A stretch of 64,000 bases of DNA from Bog-950 sp035299425 (GCA_035299425.1 DATGWP010000047.1:1-64000), one strand, 5' to 3'. Shown: positions 43,574 through 52,285, numbered from the stretch's first letter. Program-made: numbers and translations. Notes: a model not told the origin generated them from the sequence alone.

Positions 43574-45376
43574 ATGCCAGACAACGAGGACGTTTTTATA
43601 GCCACGCAGCAAAATCTTGACGAGCAGTTAAGCCGCTATGATGTTTTGATAGCCAATAGGCAGCCGGTATCCGAGCAGCAGATATCTTACATGCTGCAAC
43701 TCGCGCTCGACCTGTTTGATGAAGAAGCTGCCACCCGTGCCTATATACTACTGTGCAACTATCAGCTAAACTTTACCCTCGACCATATCAAGGCGCTGGA
43801 CTATGGCAAGCTGGCGCTTGAACAAAGCGAAGACCTTCCCGATTTTTATTGGCGTATAAAGGCTCTTTACACTACTGCTACCAGCTACCACATGCTGCGC
43901 GATTATCCCAACGAGCTTAGCCTGCTGCAACAGGCCATGAAGTTACTTGAGTCGAGCCGCTGCCAAAGCATCGATTATTATCCACTGCACCACATGGTCA
44001 ACTATGCGCTTGGTATTATGTATATGCAAATGGGTTTACATGCCATTGCCATGCCCTACATAGATGAGGCGCTGCGCTATTGTGAAGGTATAAATGACCG
44101 GCAGATACTATTTAAGACGAAGCTTACCCGTGCTAATCTGCGCATGTATAAGCGGGAGTATGAAACCTCGCTGGCCGGCTATATGGATTTGTATGACGCA
44201 TACAGCGACCAGGCCGGTACCGAGCAGTGGGCTATATTGAATAACTATATCAGCATTATCCACCTGCAGCGTGAGCGGTTTGAAGAATCAGAAAAGTATA
44301 TCCGCGTAGCAGTAGAAATACGAGAGAAAATAGGGGATGAGCTAAGAACCAACTATTCGCACTTTACGTTGTGCAAGTTGCTGTACACTACCGGTAGAAT
44401 AGAGGAAGGCGATAAGTACTTTGCCATGGTGCAGAAGGTAATAGATAAATATCCTTACATTTTCGACAGGCAGGTTAAAAACGATATCTATTACGAACTA
44501 TATGCTGCTAAAAAGGATTATGAAAAAGCATATCATCATTTTAAAGAACTGGATATATCCTTCGTAAATAACGATATACTGGAGAAAACCATCGGTTCCA
44601 TTTTCGATGCCGAGAAAGATAAGCAGCAACAGGCCAAAGAAGATACTATCCACTTCCGCCGGTTAAATGATGAAATGCAGCACCAGGCGCAAGAGCTACA
44701 GAAGAAGAACAAAGACCTGAATAACTACGCCCGCACGGCCTCGCATGATTTGCGCGAGCCATTGCGTATGGTATCTACCTACATGAGCATACTAGAGGCT
44801 AAGCTAAAAGATAAACTTACCGAGGATGAGAAGCAATTCCTTCGCTTTGCAGTAGATGGTAGCAAGCGTATGGATGAGATGGTAACCCGCATTCTCAACT
44901 CGGCCAAAGGCAGCCAGACAGTAATGAAACCCATTGACCTGAACAAGATACTGGAGCAGCTACAACTGAACTTAACAAGGCTTATAACAGAGAAGAATGC
45001 AGAAGTTACTTTTGACCATCTGCCTATAGTGCTGGCCGATGATATAGAAATGCTACAGGTGTTTCAGAACCTGGTTACCAATGCCATTAAGTATAACAAA
45101 AGCGAAAGGCCTTCCATTCATATTACAGCATCCAGCAAGGGGCAGTTTGCGCATGTGTTGGTAACCGATAACGGCGTAGGTATACCTGAAGAAGCACGCG
45201 AAAAGGTGTTTGAGATGTTCTCGCGCGTAGAGAACGCCAGCGGCGAAGACGGCACCGGCATTGGCCTTTCTACTGTAAAAAGTATTATCGAGAAAATGAA
45301 GGGTAAAATATGGATAGAAGGTAACGAACCTACCGGCAGTGTGTTTAATATGCTGCTGCCACGCATGATGAACTAG
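43574..45376 (+). CDS. TPR-domain sensor histidine kinase
   Basis: 600 residues. Residues 1-330 form helical TPR-like repeats (ALDYGKLALEQSEDLPDFYW, MPYIDEALRYCEGINDRQIL, EKYIRVAVEIREKIGDELRT). A coiled coil (HQAQELQKKNKDLNNYARTA) leads into the H-box ASHDLREPLRMVSTYMSIL. The ATPase domain shows VFQNLVTNAIKYN, VTDNGVGIPEE and DGTGIGLSTVKSIIEKMKGK. No membrane helix or response regulator is seen. It resembles the phytochrome-like/TPR kinases common in this phylum. It may follow the BatA gene as a separate unit (60 bp apart). Confidence 0.92.
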   Translation: MPDNEDVFIATQQNLDEQLSRYDVLIANRQPVSEQQISYMLQLALDLFDEEAATRAYILLCNYQLNFTLDHIKALDYGKLALEQSEDLPDFYWRIKALYTTATSYHMLRDYPNELSLLQQAMKLLESSRCQSIDYYPLHHMVNYALGIMYMQMGLHAIAMPYIDEALRYCEGINDRQILFKTKLTRANLRMYKREYETSLAGYMDLYDAYSDQAGTEQWAILNNYISIIHLQRERFEESEKYIRVAVEIREKIGDELRTNYSHFTLCKLLYTTGRIEEGDKYFAMVQKVIDKYPYIFDRQVKNDIYYELYAAKKDYEKAYHHFKELDISFVNNDILEKTIGSIFDAEKDKQQQAKEDTIHFRRLNDEMQHQAQELQKKNKDLNNYARTASHDLREPLRMVSTYMSILEAKLKDKLTEDEKQFLRFAVDGSKRMDEMVTRILNSAKGSQTVMKPIDLNKILEQLQLNLTRLITEKNAEVTFDHLPIVLADDIEMLQVFQNLVTNAIKYNKSERPSIHITASSKGQFAHVLVTDNGVGIPEEAREKVFEMFSRVENASGEDGTGIGLSTVKSIIEKMKGKIWIEGNEPTGSVFNMLLPRMMN

Positions 45377-45394
45377 CCTTACCGTAATAAACAA

Positions 45395-45742
45395 TCAGGA
45401 ATACTTTAACCCCCACTGCACCATTTGTTCAAAAATAGGCCCCATAGCCTTACCCGGTTTAGTTAGGTCATACTCTACATGTGGGGGCACTACCGGCAAT
45501 ATCGTACGGATTATTAGTTTATCCTCCTCCAGCTCGCGCAGGTGCTGTATCAGCATTTTTTCCGAAATATCCGGTATGCTTTTCTTTAATTCATTGTATC
45601 TTCTTTTGCCATTCCTCAGATTATAAATTATAAGCGGTTTCCAGCGGCCGCCTATCTTCTCCATGGTAAAAGATACCGGGCATTTAGATTGTATTGCCTT
45701 TTTGTTGGCCTGGTTGGTGCTGCTTTCCTTTATCTTTTTCAT
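45395..45742 (-). CDS. HxlR family transcriptional regulator
   Basis: 115 residues from the ATG at 45742; an in-frame GTG at 45766 is less likely. The HxlR winged helix is complete: KCPVSFTMEKIGGRWKPLII, YNLRNGKRRYNELKKSIPDI, SEKMLIQHLRELEEDKLIIR, VEYDLTKPGKAMGPI. The Cys at about residue 21 (QSKCPVS) is the redox- or quinone-sensing Cys of many HxlR members. It is transcribed divergently from the NmrA-like oxidoreductase, the usual arrangement for HxlR control of a quinone or NADPH-binding reductase. Confidence 0.92.
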   Translation of the reverse strand: MKKIKESSTNQANKKAIQSKCPVSFTMEKIGGRWKPLIIYNLRNGKRRYNELKKSIPDISEKMLIQHLRELEEDKLIIRTILPVVPPHVEYDLTKPGKAMGPIFEQMVQWGLKYS

Positions 45743-45784
45743 AACGCTATAGTGTTTAATAGTCACTTACTTTTTGGTTAGTAC

Positions 45785-45819
45785 TTGCTATTTAGTTAGT
45801 GCAAATATAGCTTTGCACT
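45785..45819 (+). promoter_or_regulatory. Promoter and probable HxlR operator
   Basis: TAGCTTTG (45808-45815) is an exact -7 element, with TTG at 45785-45787 20 bp upstream. A perfect 8-6-8 inverted repeat AGTGCAAA-TATAGC-TTTGCACT (45798-45819) overlaps the -7 box. That placement fits repression of the NmrA-like gene by HxlR. Confidence 0.6.
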
Positions 45820-45848
45820 CAATTAATAACAAATAAAAATTTTTAAAC

Positions 45849-46742
45849 ATGAACTACGTATTAACAGGCTCTATTGGCCATATTAGCAAGCCACTTGCAA
45901 AGTCACTTATTGCAGCCGGCCATCAGGTAAAAATCATTACATCAAAACCCGACAGAAAAGCAGAGATTGAAAAACTGGGCGCTAATGCACTGGTGGGTAG
46001 TGTAGAAGATCAGAATTTTGTAACCAGCGCCTTTGCCGGTGCCGATGCAGTGTATCTGATGGTTCCTCCCAACTTTGCAGCACCCAACCTAAGCGCTTTT
46101 CAGCATAAAGTTTCAGATGTGTATGCCGCCGCAGTGCAGCAAAGCGGTGTTAAACAGGTACTGGTATTAAGCAGCATAGGCGCCCACATGAAAAAAGGCG
46201 CAGGGCCGGTAGATGGAGTAGCCTACCTGGAGGATAAGATAAGCGCACTGAAAGATGTGAATGCCGTTTTTCTTCGCCCTTCGTACTTTTATTACAACCT
46301 GCTAAACCAGGCCAATATTATTAAACACGCAGGTATAGTAACCAGCACCCAGCCGGCCGATTATAAATTGATACTAACGCATCCTAACGATATTGCAGAA
46401 GCGGCAGCCGCAAGGTTGCTGGCTCTTGATTTTAAAGGCACGCAGGTGCAATACATTGCCAGCGACGATACCAACAGCTGGCAGCAAATTACCGATACCC
46501 TCACCGGAGCGATTAATAAGCAGGGCGTGCCGTATGTGCAATCTACCGATGAACAATCTGAACAGGCTATGCTACAGGCAGGTGTACCCGCAACCTTTGC
46601 CGAGGCCTATAAGACTATGGGCCAGGCACTGCGCAGCGGCGAAATGCAGGCCGATTACTGGAACAACAAACCAGCCCAAACCGGCAAAGTAAAACTTGCC
46701 GATTTTGCAAGAGAGTTCGCGGCGGTATATAATGCAGGGTAG
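45849..46742 (+). CDS. NmrA-like NAD(P)-binding protein (QOR-type)
   Basis: 297 residues of the atypical short-chain dehydrogenase class. The dinucleotide loop is unusual: MNYVLTGSIGHISKPLAKSL (GxxGxxxxPL instead of GxxGxxG), as in some NmrA-like proteins. Other marks are KIITSKPDRKAEIEKLGANA, AVYLMVPPNF, VLVLSSIGAH and FLRPSYFYYNLL. It likely reduces quinones or senses NADPH. It is divergent from hxlR and probably controlled by it. Its last 24 codons are duplicated downstream at 46877-46952. Confidence 0.88.
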   Translation: MNYVLTGSIGHISKPLAKSLIAAGHQVKIITSKPDRKAEIEKLGANALVGSVEDQNFVTSAFAGADAVYLMVPPNFAAPNLSAFQHKVSDVYAAAVQQSGVKQVLVLSSIGAHMKKGAGPVDGVAYLEDKISALKDVNAVFLRPSYFYYNLLNQANIIKHAGIVTSTQPADYKLILTHPNDIAEAAAARLLALDFKGTQVQYIASDDTNSWQQITDTLTGAINKQGVPYVQSTDEQSEQAMLQAGVPATFAEAYKTMGQALRSGEMQADYWNNKPAQTGKVKLADFAREFAAVYNAG

Positions 46743-46813
46743 TGCTTTATCCTTCATTACGTATTATGTAGAGCGGGTTTATCAAAAGTTTCGATTGCCG
46801 TTTGTTTGAACGT

Positions 46814-46858
46814 TCTCCCCTCTCTAATTTTTGGAGAGGGGAGATCCGCCGCGGCGGA
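46814..46858. repeat. Dispersed palindromic repeat (double palindrome)
   Basis: TCTCCCCTCTC pairs with GAGAGGGGAGA (11 bp, loop 9 nt), directly followed by the 14-bp palindrome TCCGCCGCGGCGGA. This kind of element is common between genes in Bacteroidota genomes. Confidence 0.65.
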
Positions 46859-46876
46859 GAAGGATGAGGCAAGAAA

Positions 46877-46952
46877 AATAAACCACCAAACCGGCAAAGT
46901 AAAACTTGCCGATTTTGCCAGGGAGTTTGCTGCCGCTTATAATGCCGGGTAA
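46877..46952 (+). pseudogene. 3' remnant of a second NmrA-like gene
   Basis: The last 66 nt encode QTGKVKLADFAREFAAAYNA then G and stop, against the intact gene's QTGKVKLADFAREFAAVYNA. At DNA level 57 of 66 positions agree by my count; most differences are synonymous third positions. Upstream the match continues to about 46877 with a 2-nt deletion, then stops near the palindromic repeat. It is the tail of a lost tandem paralogue. Confidence 0.7.
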
Positions 46953-46960
46953 ACGCGGTA

Positions 46961-46993
46961 AGATTTGTCAACTTTAAAAAAGTTGACAAATCT
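46961..46993. repeat. Perfect 15-bp inverted repeat
   Basis: AGATTTGTCAACTTT, AAA loop, AAAGTTGACAAATCT. It could act as a terminator-like hairpin or a binding site, but no T-run follows. It belongs to a cluster of palindromes from 46814 to 47029. Confidence 0.6.
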
Positions 46994-47000
46994 ATTTTAA

Positions 47001-47029
47001 CCCCGAAATGGTTTCAAACCCTTTCGGGG
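47001..47029. repeat. CCCCGAAA/TTTCGGGG inverted repeat
   Basis: CCCCGAAA (47001-47008) and TTTCGGGG (47022-47029) flank GGTTT/AAACC, giving a 13-bp stem with one mismatch. Confidence 0.6.
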
Positions 47030-47116
47030 GTAACCATTGTGGGTGACGGGAAGTACGGATGCTAATGGCAGAAACATCAAATTACCGCTATATGCCAATT
47101 TACTCCCAACCTTTTC

Positions 47117-47124
47117 TATATTTG
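47117..47124 (+). promoter_or_regulatory. -7 promoter element of the dihydroorotase-like operon
   Basis: TATATTTG matches the consensus exactly and is 9 nt before the ATG at 47134. Its place supports that start over the ATG at 47059. No clear -33 is seen. Confidence 0.55.
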
Positions 47125-47133
47125 GCTTTCGGT

Positions 47134-48399
47134 ATGGAAATAATCATTCGCGCTGCACGCATAGTTGATACCGGCTCCCCGTTTAACAACCAGGTAAAGG
47201 ATATTTTAATCAGTAATGGCAAAATCAAAAAGATTGGTGCCAAACTGCAAAATACCAATAAGGCCCGCGAGGTAAAGGCCGATAACCTGCACGTATCGCT
47301 GGGCTGGGTAGATCTCAACACCTTTTTAGCCGACCCCGGTTACGAACACAAAGAAACTATAGAGAGCGGCTGTGCCGCAGCTGCTTTTGGTGGCTTTACG
47401 CACATATGCTGTATGCCCAACACGCAGCCTATTATACAAACTAAGTCGCAGGTGGAGTACATACTGCGTAAGGCAGAGGCCGAAATAGTGAACGTGCACC
47501 CGCTGGGCGCCATATCAGAAAAAACCGAAGGAAAGGATTTGGCCGAAATGTACGACATGCACAGCGCCGGTGCCATTGCCTTTAGCGATGGCATTAAGGC
47601 CAGCGCCAATGCCGGCATGGTAGAGCGTGCGCTGCTATATGTAAAAGCTTTTGATGGTTTAATCATGAACCACCCCGAGGAGAAAAGCCTTTCGAAAAAC
47701 GGTGCTATGCACGAAGGGCTTACCAGCACAAAATTAGGCTTGCCCGGGGCACCCGCACTGGCCGAAGAAGTATCGGTAAACCGCGATATATATATACTGG
47801 AATACACCGGTAGCAAACTGCACTTATTGGATATATCGCTTAAAAGAAGCGTGGATATGATACGCCAGGCCAAGAAAAAAGGGCTGCGTTTATCTTCATC
47901 GGTAAATGCTTACAACTTATTGCTGGAAGAAACCGCCGTGGGCAACTACAACACCAATTACAAAGTTAACCCGCACCTGCGTAGCAAAGAGGATATCAAT
48001 GCACTGGTAAAAGGTATTGCCGATGGCACTATAGATACTATTACCAGCGCCCACCAACCGCACGATGAAGAATGCAAAAAGCTGGAATTTGATAAGGCGG
48101 ATTTTGGAATGATTGGATTGGAAACCTGCTTTGCTGCAGCTAACACAGCGCTTACCGGCAAGGTAGAATTGCAAACTATTGTGAATACGCTGGCCAATAA
48201 CCCGCGCCGTATACTTGGGCTTGAAAATAAAATAGAAGAGGGGGCGTTGGCAGATCTTACGTTGTTTAACCCGGATTTAGAATGGACATTTGAGGCCGGG
48301 GATATAAAATCGAAATCGAAGAACACACCTTTTGCAGGCTCAGCTTTTTTGGGCAAGGCATTAGGTGTAATTAATAAAGGTAAAATTCAACTCAATTGA
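47134..48399 (+). CDS. Dihydroorotase-like protein lacking catalytic residues
   Basis: 421 residues from the ATG at 47134. The amidohydrolase fold of type I dihydroorotase is clear (IIRAARIVDTGSPFNNQVKD, FGGFTHICCMPNTQPIIQ), but metal ligands are lost: the usual DMHVHLREPG is DLNTFLADPG, the usual VTPHHL is SVNAYNLLL, and the usual ATDHAPH is TSAHQPH. So it can hardly be a metal-dependent hydrolase. Inactive DHO-like proteins can support aspartate transcarbamoylase structure. Here the neighbours are DUF4199 and glycosyltransferases and no pyr genes are seen, so the role is open. Its stop overlaps the next start. Confidence 0.88.
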   Translation: MEIIIRAARIVDTGSPFNNQVKDILISNGKIKKIGAKLQNTNKAREVKADNLHVSLGWVDLNTFLADPGYEHKETIESGCAAAAFGGFTHICCMPNTQPIIQTKSQVEYILRKAEAEIVNVHPLGAISEKTEGKDLAEMYDMHSAGAIAFSDGIKASANAGMVERALLYVKAFDGLIMNHPEEKSLSKNGAMHEGLTSTKLGLPGAPALAEEVSVNRDIYILEYTGSKLHLLDISLKRSVDMIRQAKKKGLRLSSSVNAYNLLLEETAVGNYNTNYKVNPHLRSKEDINALVKGIADGTIDTITSAHQPHDEECKKLEFDKADFGMIGLETCFAAANTALTGKVELQTIVNTLANNPRRILGLENKIEEGALADLTLFNPDLEWTFEAGDIKSKSKNTPFAGSAFLGKALGVINKGKIQLN

Positions 48400-49004
48400 G
48401 CAGCGATACTACAAACCAGCACACCGGTGGAATAGAGCAACCGGTAATTAACCCCGACCGCAACCTGCCTATACGCTATGGTGTTATTGGGGGCATGATT
48501 ATGTGCCTTATAAGTATACTAAGCTATCTCTTCTACAGGCAGCTTTTCGGCTCTATGATGTCGCAGGCTATGTTTGGTTTTTTGTTTATTGCCATCATGA
48601 TTTTTATACCGGTATGGGGTACGGTTAGTTATAAGCGCGCCATGGGTGGGCTTTCGTTCACACAGGCACTTAGCGCCTGCATGGTTATCATTTTTATTAC
48701 CCTGGTATTTAGCAGTGTTATCTCGTATGTTATCCCCAACTTTCTCGATACCGAATACCCGCAGCAATTGTATGATTTGATGCGCACCAACATGGAAAAC
48801 ACCATGGAAAAATACAACGCTACCGACGAAGACACCGAAAAGGCATTGGAGCGCATTTCGTTAGAGCAGTTTACCCCTACCATTACATCTACAATCAAGT
48901 CTATGGGCGTTAATTTGGGCCTGGGATTTATTTTAAGTTTAATTGTTGCTTTATTCGTTAGTCGTAATTCTAAAAAAGAGCCCACTGTAAATACAGAACC
49001 TTAA
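48396..49004 (+). CDS. DUF4199 membrane protein
   Basis: 202 residues. The start is a TTG at 48396 overlapping the upstream TGA stop (TTGA); the next Met is inside the first membrane helix, so TTG is preferred. Four helices are predicted at about 28-48, 55-75, 87-108 and 170-190, with a long acidic loop (NATDEDTEKALERISLEQFT) between the third and fourth. This matches DUF4199, a Bacteroidota family often next to glycosyltransferases. The last base overlaps the next ATG (TAATG). The function is unknown. Confidence 0.85.
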   Translation: MSSDTTNQHTGGIEQPVINPDRNLPIRYGVIGGMIMCLISILSYLFYRQLFGSMMSQAMFGFLFIAIMIFIPVWGTVSYKRAMGGLSFTQALSACMVIIFITLVFSSVISYVIPNFLDTEYPQQLYDLMRTNMENTMEKYNATDEDTEKALERISLEQFTPTITSTIKSMGVNLGLGFILSLIVALFVSRNSKKEPTVNTEP

Positions 49005-49942
49005 TGCAAATTTCAGTAGTCATACCATTATTTAATGAGGAGGAATCGCTGCCCGAGTTGGCTGCCTGGATAGAGCGCGTAATGAAAGCCAACAACTTCA
49101 CTTACGAGGTGCTGATGATAGATGATGGCAGCAAGGATAAAAGCTGGAAGGTGATAGAGCAGCTATCGCAGCAAAACCCCAACATAAAAGGTATTAAGTT
49201 TAAAAAGAACTACGGCAAAAGTGCCGGCTTACAAGTGGGTTTCAGCCATGCGCAGGGCGATGTGGTAATTACTATGGATGCCGACCTTCAGGATTCGCCC
49301 GACGAAATACCTGAATTATACCGCATGATTGTAGAAGATGATTTTGATTTGGTAAGCGGTTGGAAAGCAAAACGTTACGACCCAATCAGCAAAACCATAC
49401 CCACTAAAATATATAACGGCGCCACCCGCTTTATGACTGGCATACAACTGCACGATATGAATTGCGGCCTTAAGTCGTATAAAAATGAAGTAGTAAAGAG
49501 CGTGGAAGTATACGGCGAAATGCATCGCTACATACCGGTACTGGCCAAAAAAGCCGGCTACGGAAATATAGGAGAGAAGGTAGTGGTACACCAGGCACGC
49601 AAATATGGCACTACTAAGTTTGGTATGGAGCGTTTTCTGTATGGTTTCCTCGATTTGCTGTCTGTAACATTTATGACGCGGTTTGCCAACCGCCCTATGC
49701 ATATTTTTGGTGGCCTGGGTGTGCTTAGCTTTTTCCTTGGCTTCTGTATCACACTATTGCTTACTATACAAAAGTTTGTGTTTATGCAGTTTCACATGAC
49801 CGACCGGCCTTTGTTTTACTTAGGTCTTGTGTTTTTGGTAATAGGCACACAGTTATTTGTAGCGGGTTTTCTCGGCGAATTAATTTCTCGCAAGGCCGCC
49901 GATAGAAACCAATACGATATTGCCCGCAGGGTAAACTTATAA
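49004..49942 (+). CDS. Family 2 glycosyltransferase (dolichol-phosphate-mannose-synthase-like)
   Basis: 312 residues. GT-A domain with ISVVIPLFNEEESLPELAAW, EVLMIDDGSKDKS, VVITMDADLQDSPDEI (DxD at DAD) and DMNCGLKSYKNEVVKS. Two C-terminal helices (about 232-255 and 265-290) are as in GtrB/undecaprenyl-phosphate sugar transferases. It likely loads a sugar onto a lipid carrier on the inner membrane. It overlaps DUF4199 by one base, and the GT4 gene begins 15 bp later. Confidence 0.93.
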   Translation: MQISVVIPLFNEEESLPELAAWIERVMKANNFTYEVLMIDDGSKDKSWKVIEQLSQQNPNIKGIKFKKNYGKSAGLQVGFSHAQGDVVITMDADLQDSPDEIPELYRMIVEDDFDLVSGWKAKRYDPISKTIPTKIYNGATRFMTGIQLHDMNCGLKSYKNEVVKSVEVYGEMHRYIPVLAKKAGYGNIGEKVVVHQARKYGTTKFGMERFLYGFLDLLSVTFMTRFANRPMHIFGGLGVLSFFLGFCITLLLTIQKFVFMQFHMTDRPLFYLGLVFLVIGTQLFVAGFLGELISRKAADRNQYDIARRVNL

Positions 49943-49957
49943 TCTCACCGGTTAAAT

Positions 49958-51091
49958 ATGAAAGTTGTTATCCTCGGTTCGGCGCATCCCCTTCGTGGTG
50001 GACTTGCTTCATACAACGAGCGGTTGGCCCGTGAGTATATGCGGCAGGGGCACAGCGTGCAGATATTTACTTTTAGTTTGCAGTATCCCGATTTTCTTTT
50101 CCCCGGCACTACACAATACAGCGACCAACCGGCTCCTGATGATTTGTTTATACACGTAAAGGTTAATGCCGTTAACCCATTTAATTGGTATAAGGTAGGC
50201 AAAGAGATTGCAGCCCTGAATGCCGATTTGATGATTGTAAAATTCTGGTTGCCGTTTATGGCACCCTGCCTGGGCAAGATTTCGCGCATAGTAAAAGGCA
50301 ACGGCAAAACAAAAGTCATCTCTATTCTCGACAACATCATTCCGCACGAAAAGCGCATAGGCGATTTTCTATTGGCTAAATACTTTGCCAATAGTGTAGA
50401 TGGTTTTATAGCCATGAGCGATTCGGTGCTAACTGATTTGAACAAGTTTGATACGAAAAAGCCAAGGGCCTTTTCGCCGCATCCCTTATTCGATAATTTT
50501 GGCGCGGCTATAACCAAAGCAGAAGCGTACGAAAAACTTGGGCTGGCTATCAACGAAGAATACATTTTGTTTTTTGGTTTCATCCGCGATTACAAAGGCC
50601 TTGATTTATTACTGCAGGCCATGGCCGATGAACGGGTGCGCAACCTAAACATGAAGTTGATAGTAGCCGGTGAGTTTTATACCGACTCTAAGCCTTATGC
50701 CGATATGATACAAGAGCTGGGCATACGCGATCAGCTGATTTTAAAAACCGATTTTATACCCGACAATGAAGTGCGCAATTATTTCTGCGCCGCCGATATG
50801 GTTGTGCAGCCTTACAAGCACGCCACCCAAAGCGGTGTTACGCAAATATGCTATCACTTCGATAGGCCTATGCTGGTAACCAATGTAGGCGGCCTGCCCG
50901 AGATTGTGCCGCATGGCAAAGTAGGTTATGTAGTAGAGCCAAACCCAACCGCCATTGCCGACGCGCTGGTAGATTTTTACGGCAACCACCAGGAGTTTAA
51001 AATGCGCGACAACATTAAGCTGGAGAAGAAGAAATATGCCTGGAGCGAAATGCTTAATAGAATTTCTGAGGTAATGAATAAAATAGGGTAG
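49958..51091 (+). CDS. Family 4 glycosyltransferase
   Basis: 377 residues with the GT-B fold. The acceptor loop is SAHPLRGGLASYNERLAREY, and the nucleotide-sugar segment is YILFFGFIRDYKGLDLLLQA, followed by the C-terminal VQPYKHATQSGVTQICYHFD where the usual EPFGxxxxE is replaced. There are no membrane helices. It adds a sugar to a growing glycan; the donor is unknown but the heptose genes that follow suggest heptose or mannose. It is part of the operon starting at 47134. Confidence 0.9.
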   Translation: MKVVILGSAHPLRGGLASYNERLAREYMRQGHSVQIFTFSLQYPDFLFPGTTQYSDQPAPDDLFIHVKVNAVNPFNWYKVGKEIAALNADLMIVKFWLPFMAPCLGKISRIVKGNGKTKVISILDNIIPHEKRIGDFLLAKYFANSVDGFIAMSDSVLTDLNKFDTKKPRAFSPHPLFDNFGAAITKAEAYEKLGLAINEEYILFFGFIRDYKGLDLLLQAMADERVRNLNMKLIVAGEFYTDSKPYADMIQELGIRDQLILKTDFIPDNEVRNYFCAADMVVQPYKHATQSGVTQICYHFDRPMLVTNVGGLPEIVPHGKVGYVVEPNPTAIADALVDFYGNHQEFKMRDNIKLEKKKYAWSEMLNRISEVMNKIG

Positions 51092-51158
51092 GAGTTTTTC
51101 TATCAGTTTAAATAGGGATAATCAGCGTTCCATTGTATTAGTTTTTTAATTTTCGACC

Positions 51159-52181
51159 ATGATTTATAGAAGTAAAGCGCCTTTGCGTTTAGGTTTGGCC
51201 GGTGGAGGAACAGACGTATCCCCGTATTCTGATTTGTATGGCGGTGCCATATTAAATATTACCATAGGCATGTATGCTTATGCTACATTGAAACCACTAA
51301 CCGGGAAAAAGATAATTATACATGCAGTAGACCGCAACGAGCGCATCGTACTGGATGCTAAAAGACAACTGGCCTTTAACGGCAAACTAGATTTAGCCAA
51401 AGGTGTATATAACCGTGTAGTGCGCGATTTTGTAAAAAAGCCTTTCGCTTTTGAGCTTACTACGTTTGTAGATGCGCCTCCCGGCTCAGGCTTAGGCTCT
51501 TCATCCACTTTGGTAGTAGCCATATTAGGGGCCTTTGTAGAGTGGCTTAAGCTGCCGCTGGGTGAATACGACATAGCCCACCTGGCCTACCAGATAGAAC
51601 GCGAAGACCTGAAAATGCAGGGTGGCCGGCAAGACCAATACGCGGCTACCTTTGGCGGTGTAAACTATATGGAGTTTTACGCCAACGATAAAGTAATTGT
51701 AAACCCTTTGCGGGTAAAAGATAAATGGCTGCACGAACTGGAGAACAACCTCATACTTTTCTTTACCGAAACATCCAGGTTATCTTCAGAGATTATTGCC
51801 AGGCAGTCGGATAATGTGACCAAGAAGAAGACAAAATCTATTGATGCCATGCACAGCCTGAAAGAGCAAAGCGTGCGCATGAAAGAATCGCTGCTAAAGG
51901 GCGATATAGATGGCATAGGCAAAATACTTCACTACGGTTGGGAGCATAAAAAAGCCATGGCCGAGGGCATCAGCAATCCGCAGATAGAAAAAATATACAA
52001 CGCCGCCTTAAAGGCGGGCGCTACCGGTGGCAAAATATCGGGTGCCGGTGGTGGTGGGTTTATGATATTCTATGCGCCGTATAATGCCAAATTCGGGGTG
52101 ATAGAAGCCCTGAACAAGCTTGGCGGACGCGTTATGCGCTACAACTTTACCGAGCACGGGCTTACTACCTGGACGATATAA
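51159..52181 (+). CDS. hddA: D-glycero-alpha-D-manno-heptose-7-phosphate kinase (GHMP)
   Basis: 340 residues. GHMP kinase with the ATP loop PPGSGLGSSSTLVVAILGAF, the N-terminal LRLGLAGGGTDVSPYSD and the C-terminal GATGGKISGAGGGGFMIFY. The pattern is that of HddA, which phosphorylates C1 of D-glycero-D-manno-heptose 7-phosphate, the second step toward GDP-heptose. The next genes encode the other three steps. It starts 67 bp after the GT4 gene, with its own leader. Confidence 0.9.
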   Translation: MIYRSKAPLRLGLAGGGTDVSPYSDLYGGAILNITIGMYAYATLKPLTGKKIIIHAVDRNERIVLDAKRQLAFNGKLDLAKGVYNRVVRDFVKKPFAFELTTFVDAPPGSGLGSSSTLVVAILGAFVEWLKLPLGEYDIAHLAYQIEREDLKMQGGRQDQYAATFGGVNYMEFYANDKVIVNPLRVKDKWLHELENNLILFFTETSRLSSEIIARQSDNVTKKKTKSIDAMHSLKEQSVRMKESLLKGDIDGIGKILHYGWEHKKAMAEGISNPQIEKIYNAALKAGATGGKISGAGGGGFMIFYAPYNAKFGVIEALNKLGGRVMRYNFTEHGLTTWTI

Positions 52182-52273
52182 GTGTTCCATCGCTAGCGCA
52201 GTCGAAGAGTCAACTAGTCACTTTTTTTTATTGTGGGCTTATAAATCTCATGGTTTAGGGTGCTCGTTTTGCT

Positions 52274-52281
52274 TATTTTCG
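52274..52281 (+). promoter_or_regulatory. -7-like element four bases before gmhA ATG
   Basis: TATTTTCG resembles TAnnTTTG with TTCG at the end, followed by CGCT and the ATG at 52286. It has the same 4-nt spacing as at 2136 and 9263. Confidence 0.4.
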
Positions 52282-52285
52282 CGCT

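Noticed and set aside
47059..47133. Longer N terminus of the dihydroorotase-like protein from the ATG at 47059
   Set aside because: It would include an exact TATATTTG promoter box in the coding region, and family alignment begins at MEIIIRAARIVD.
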